Shown here piece by piece: positions 5,817 to 8,119 of a stretch of DNA of 8,119 bases (positions within the stretch are counted from its first letter, which is position 1; every line of letters starts with the position of its first letter). The stretch is taken from assembly GCA_027487055.1 (NCBI GenBank), contig JAIYEJ010000302.1, positions 1 to 8,119 of the forward strand, read 5' to 3'. A model generated the notes under the pieces. It ran no database searches, was not told where the DNA came from, and was given only the letters and a program-made list of their open reading frames with translations. This DNA comes from Methylotenera sp. GTDB taxonomy: Bacteria; Pseudomonadota; Gammaproteobacteria; Burkholderiales; Methylophilaceae. The position numbers and the translations under genes are program-made.

Positions 5817-7802
5817 TTAAAGCACTGTCTTAGCTACAGCAACTACATTTTCTACTGTAAAGCCGAAGTGTTTCATTAACACGCCACCTGGTGCTGATTC
5901 ACCGAATGTGTCGATACCTACAACAGCACCTTCTAAACCAACATATTTACGCCAGAAGTCTGGATGAGCCGCTTCAATCGCAACACGTTTAACACCAGCT
6001 GTTAATACGCTGTCTTTATAGGCTTGGTCTTGACGGTCAAACACGTTTGTTGATGGCATAGAAACCACGCGGATTTTTTTGCCAGCGGCTGTTAACTCAG
6101 CGGCCGCTTTCACCGCTAAATCTAACTCTGAACCGTTAGCAATTAAAATCAAATCTGATTTACCATCGCAGTCTGAGAACACATAACCACCTTTGCGGAT
6201 AGACGCTAATTGTGATGCTTCGTGCTTGATGCCTGCCAAGTTTTGGCGGCTTAACACAAGGCTTGTTGGGCCTTCAGCACGTTCAACTGCAGCAACCCAT
6301 GCTACTGTTGTTTCTGTAGCCGAACCTGGACGCCAAACATCCATACGTGGAATGTAGCGCAAGCCAGAAGTATTCTCGACTGGTTGGTGTGTAGGACCAT
6401 CTTCACCTTGACCGATAGAGTCATGTGTTAATACGTAAACCACGCGTTGATGCATTAAAGCAGACATACGCATGCCATTTTTCATGTAGTCAGAGAACAT
6501 ATGGAATGTACCACCGAATGGTAATAAGCCACCATGCAATGCCATACCATTCATAATTGCTGCCATACCAAACTCACGCACACCGTAAGAAATATAGTTA
6601 CCTGGTTTTTTCGCATCCACGTGCGTGAAGCTGCCGCATGAAGTTAAGTTTGAACCTGTTAAGTCAGCTGAACCGCCTAAGAACTCTGGCAATAATGGGG
6701 CTAATGCAGCAATCGCGTTTTGTGAAGCTTTACGTGATGCATTGCCTTCAGCTTTTTCATTGATTGCAGCGATGATTTTATCTGTTTCTGCATTCCAGTT
6801 AGCTGGCAAATCACCTGCCATACGGCGTTTGAATTCTGCTGCTTCTGCTGGGAATGCTTTAGCATAAGCGTCAAATTTCTCGTTCCAATCTGATTCGCGT
6901 TTTGCGCCTTTATCTTTTTGGTTCCAACCTTCGTAAACGTCAGCAGGAATTTCAAATGGAGGATAGTTCCAGCCGATTTCAGCACGAGTCGCTGCAACTT
7001 CAGCTTCACCTAATGCAGAACCATGGCAATCATGTGAGCCAGATTTATTTGGAGAACCTTTACCAATAATTGTTTTACAGCAAATTAGAGATGGCTTGTC
7101 AGTCACTTTCTTGGCAGCGTCAATCGCTTTTTGAATCGCTACCGGGTCATGGCCGTCTACTGACTGAACATGCCAACCATAAGCAGTGAAGCGGCCTGCT
7201 GTGTCATCGGTGTACCAGCCTTCGATGTGGCCGTCGATAGAAATTCCATTGTCATCCCAGAATGCAACCAATTTACCTAAACCCCATGTGCCTGCCAACG
7301 CGCAAGCTTCATGTGAAACGCCTTCCATCATACAGCCGTCGCCCAAGAACACATAAGTGTAGTGGTCAACAATATCGTGGCCTGGTTTATTGAATTGATT
7401 CGCCAATAATTTTTCAGCCATTGCAAAACCAACACCGTTTGCAATACCTTGGCCAAGTGGACCAGTTGTTGTTTCAACGCCTTCTGCATAGCCATATTCT
7501 GGGTGACCAGCACATTGTGAATGCAATTGACGGAATGTTTTGATTTGCTCAATTGGCAGGTTGTAACCTGTCAGATGTAACAATGAATAGATTAACATTG
7601 AGCCATGGCCGTTTGATAAAACAAAGCGGTCACGATTTGCCCATTTTGGGTTGTTTGGGTTGTGGCTCAAATTGTGGTTCCACAACACTTCTGCAATCTC
7701 TGCCATGCCCATCGGCGCGCCTGGGTGACCGGAATTTGCTTTTTGCACTGCATCCATTGATAACGCACGAATTGCGTTGGCTAAATCATTACGCGTTGCC
7801 AT
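5817..7802 (-). CDS. tkt: Transketolase
   Basis: Thiamine diphosphate enzyme that moves two-carbon units between sugar phosphates in the pentose phosphate pathway (and in the ribulose monophosphate or Calvin cycles where present). I start at the ATG at 7802, giving 661 aa (E. coli TktA 663), because a strong AGGGAG lies 6 nt upstream; an ATG at 7817 in frame would swallow that site. Active-site residues line up with TktA: H26 (SGHPGAP), H66 (NGHGS), GPLGQG (114-119), the ThDP/metal motif GDGCMMEG (154-161) with D155, and N185 (FWDDNGISIDG). After a one-residue offset come H260 (HDCHG), E410 (GVREFGM, the ThDP-activating Glu) and H472 within GEDGPTHQPVE (466-476). The C-terminal domain is complete. 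It is the first gene of the tkt-gap-pgk block and is followed by a terminator. No oddity is seen. Confidence 0.97.
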   Translation of the reverse strand: MATRNDLANAIRALSMDAVQKANSGHPGAPMGMAEIAEVLWNHNLSHNPNNPKWANRDRFVLSNGHGSMLIYSLLHLTGYNLPIEQIKTFRQLHSQCAGHPEYGYAEGVETTTGPLGQGIANGVGFAMAEKLLANQFNKPGHDIVDHYTYVFLGDGCMMEGVSHEACALAGTWGLGKLVAFWDDNGISIDGHIEGWYTDDTAGRFTAYGWHVQSVDGHDPVAIQKAIDAAKKVTDKPSLICCKTIIGKGSPNKSGSHDCHGSALGEAEVAATRAEIGWNYPPFEIPADVYEGWNQKDKGAKRESDWNEKFDAYAKAFPAEAAEFKRRMAGDLPANWNAETDKIIAAINEKAEGNASRKASQNAIAALAPLLPEFLGGSADLTGSNLTSCGSFTHVDAKKPGNYISYGVREFGMAAIMNGMALHGGLLPFGGTFHMFSDYMKNGMRMSALMHQRVVYVLTHDSIGQGEDGPTHQPVENTSGLRYIPRMDVWRPGSATETTVAWVAAVERAEGPTSLVLSRQNLAGIKHEASQLASIRKGGYVFSDCDGKSDLILIANGSELDLAVKAAAELTAAGKKIRVVSMPSTNVFDRQDQAYKDSVLTAGVKRVAIEAAHPDFWRKYVGLEGAVVGIDTFGESAPGGVLMKHFGFTVENVVAVAKTVL

Positions 7803-7808
7803 TTTTAT

Positions 7809-7814
7809 CTCCCT
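7809..7814 (-). promoter_or_regulatory. Strong ribosome-binding site fixing the tkt start
   Basis: AGGGAG on the minus strand, 6 nt before the ATG at 7802. It overlaps the codons after the alternative upstream ATG (7817), which argues that translation begins at 7802 and not at 7817. Confidence 0.75.
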
Positions 7815-7914
7815 CATGTTAGTGGCTTAAAGGTGTCATTTTGTTAAAATCTAATGAAACCCTGTTTGAATTCTTAAAAAAGCCAGCAATTAAACCGCTT
7901 TTCGTAAAAGGTTA

Positions 7915-7943
7915 ATTATTACTTAGATAGCCATTTTCAGCAA
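7915..7943 (-). promoter_or_regulatory. Candidate tkt promoter
   Basis: On the minus strand, TTGCTG (7943-7938), a 17-nt spacer and AATAAT (7920-7915) resemble a sigma70 promoter: the -10 matches 5 of 6 positions, the -35 only 3 of 6. It would give tkt an untranslated leader of about 105 nt. The leader contains an imperfect stem (AACC-GC-TTTT at 7893-7902 with AAAAGGTT at 7906-7913), too weak to call a riboswitch or attenuator. The rest of 7815-8054 is AT-rich; a 7-bp inverted repeat (TAGCACA 8010-8016, TGTGCTA 8046-8052) has a 29-nt loop and no following U-tract, so I do not call it a terminator. Confidence 0.35.
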
Positions 7944-8054
7944 GAGCTTATGCCGACAATTACAAATAGCTGCGCTTAAATTAATGACTAAATTCTGATA
8001 AAACACCTGTAGCACAACTTAACAAAAAGCAAATCACTCAAAACATGTGCTAGT

Positions 8055-8119
8055 TTAATTGCCCAAAAGCGCTTTTTTAAGTGGTGCGTCTACAGGCTTG
8101 TTACCCAACCAAACGCGAA
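8055..8119 (-). CDS. C-terminal end of a gene entering from the right; possibly chalcone isomerase-like
   Basis: In one minus-strand frame, the last 65 bases encode 20 full codons and a TAA at 8057-8055. The peptide contains VWLGNKPVDAPLKKALLG followed by one Asn, and the other two frames are soon closed by stops. The ending WLGxKPxDxxLKxALLG resembles my recollection of the C-terminus of bacterial chalcone isomerase-like proteins (Chalcone_3 domain), a secreted or periplasmic family of uncertain role. The rest of the gene lies outside the window, so length, start and signal peptide cannot be judged. That the segment is coding is likely from its composition and the clean stop; the family name is tentative. 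A 12-bp palindrome AAAAGCGCTTTT (8066-8077) is inside the coding part. Confidence 0.5.
   Translation of the reverse strand, partial: RVWLGNKPVDAPLKKALLGN

Noticed and set aside
7803..7817. Upstream ATG at 7817 as the tkt start
   Set aside because: Using it would bury the strong AGGGAG ribosome-binding site inside the coding region and add residues not seen in the family.
7893..7913. Stem in the tkt leader as a riboswitch or attenuator
   Set aside because: The stem is AT-rich with a 2-nt bulge and a very short loop, and no known riboswitch core is visible.
8066..8077. Perfect palindrome AAAAGCGCTTTT as a terminator or operator
   Set aside because: It falls inside the coding frame upstream of the stop codon (codons for Lys-Lys-Ala-Leu-Leu), so it is better explained by codon choice.

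Overview
The window looks like a stretch of a proteobacterial chromosome, most likely a betaproteobacterium. The gene pair order tkt-gap-pgk followed by purC is typical of that class. The AT-leaning intergenic DNA and the moderate GC content of the genes (low-to-mid 40s per cent by eye) would fit a Methylophilaceae-type methylotroph. That lineage call is an inference from gene order and composition, not a proven assignment. I see no tRNA, rRNA, CRISPR array, transposase, phage gene or other clear sign of a mobile element.

Layout from left to right: a VIT/CCC1-family metal transporter gene runs rightward (39-734). After a 239-nt gap, everything else is on the minus strand. Read in the direction of transcription (right to left), the minus-strand genes are: the last 20 codons of a gene entering from beyond the right edge (possibly a chalcone isomerase-like protein), a roughly 250-nt gap with the likely tkt promoter and leader, transketolase (tkt), an intrinsic terminator, glyceraldehyde-3-phosphate dehydrogenase (gap), phosphoglycerate kinase (pgk), SAICAR synthetase (purC), a DUF1232/YkvA-like small membrane protein, a DedA-family membrane protein, and finally inorganic pyrophosphatase (ppa) with its own promoter-like -10 box and a strong terminator. 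The VIT gene and ppa are convergent.

Functionally, tkt-gap-pgk is a central carbon block: pentose/triose phosphate interconversion followed by the two enzymes that link glyceraldehyde-3-P to 3-phosphoglycerate. purC makes a purine intermediate, and ppa removes the pyrophosphate released by biosynthesis. The spacing (11 nt gap-pgk, 15-24 nt pgk-purC, then purC-ykvA-dedA joined by stop/start overlaps) suggests one transcript from gap to dedA, with tkt partly separated by its terminator.

Most of the window is housekeeping, but three things deserve attention. (1) Between purC and the ykvA-like gene there are three TAATG stop/start overlaps in a row at exact 14-nt intervals, making two four-codon minicistrons. 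(2) The DedA protein has lost three of the four charged residues known to be essential in E. coli YqjA, plus another conserved acidic residue, by neutral substitutions. (3) The GAPDH has Ser in place of the NAD-selecting Asp and Thr in place of the P188-equivalent Pro, a pattern associated with NADP use.
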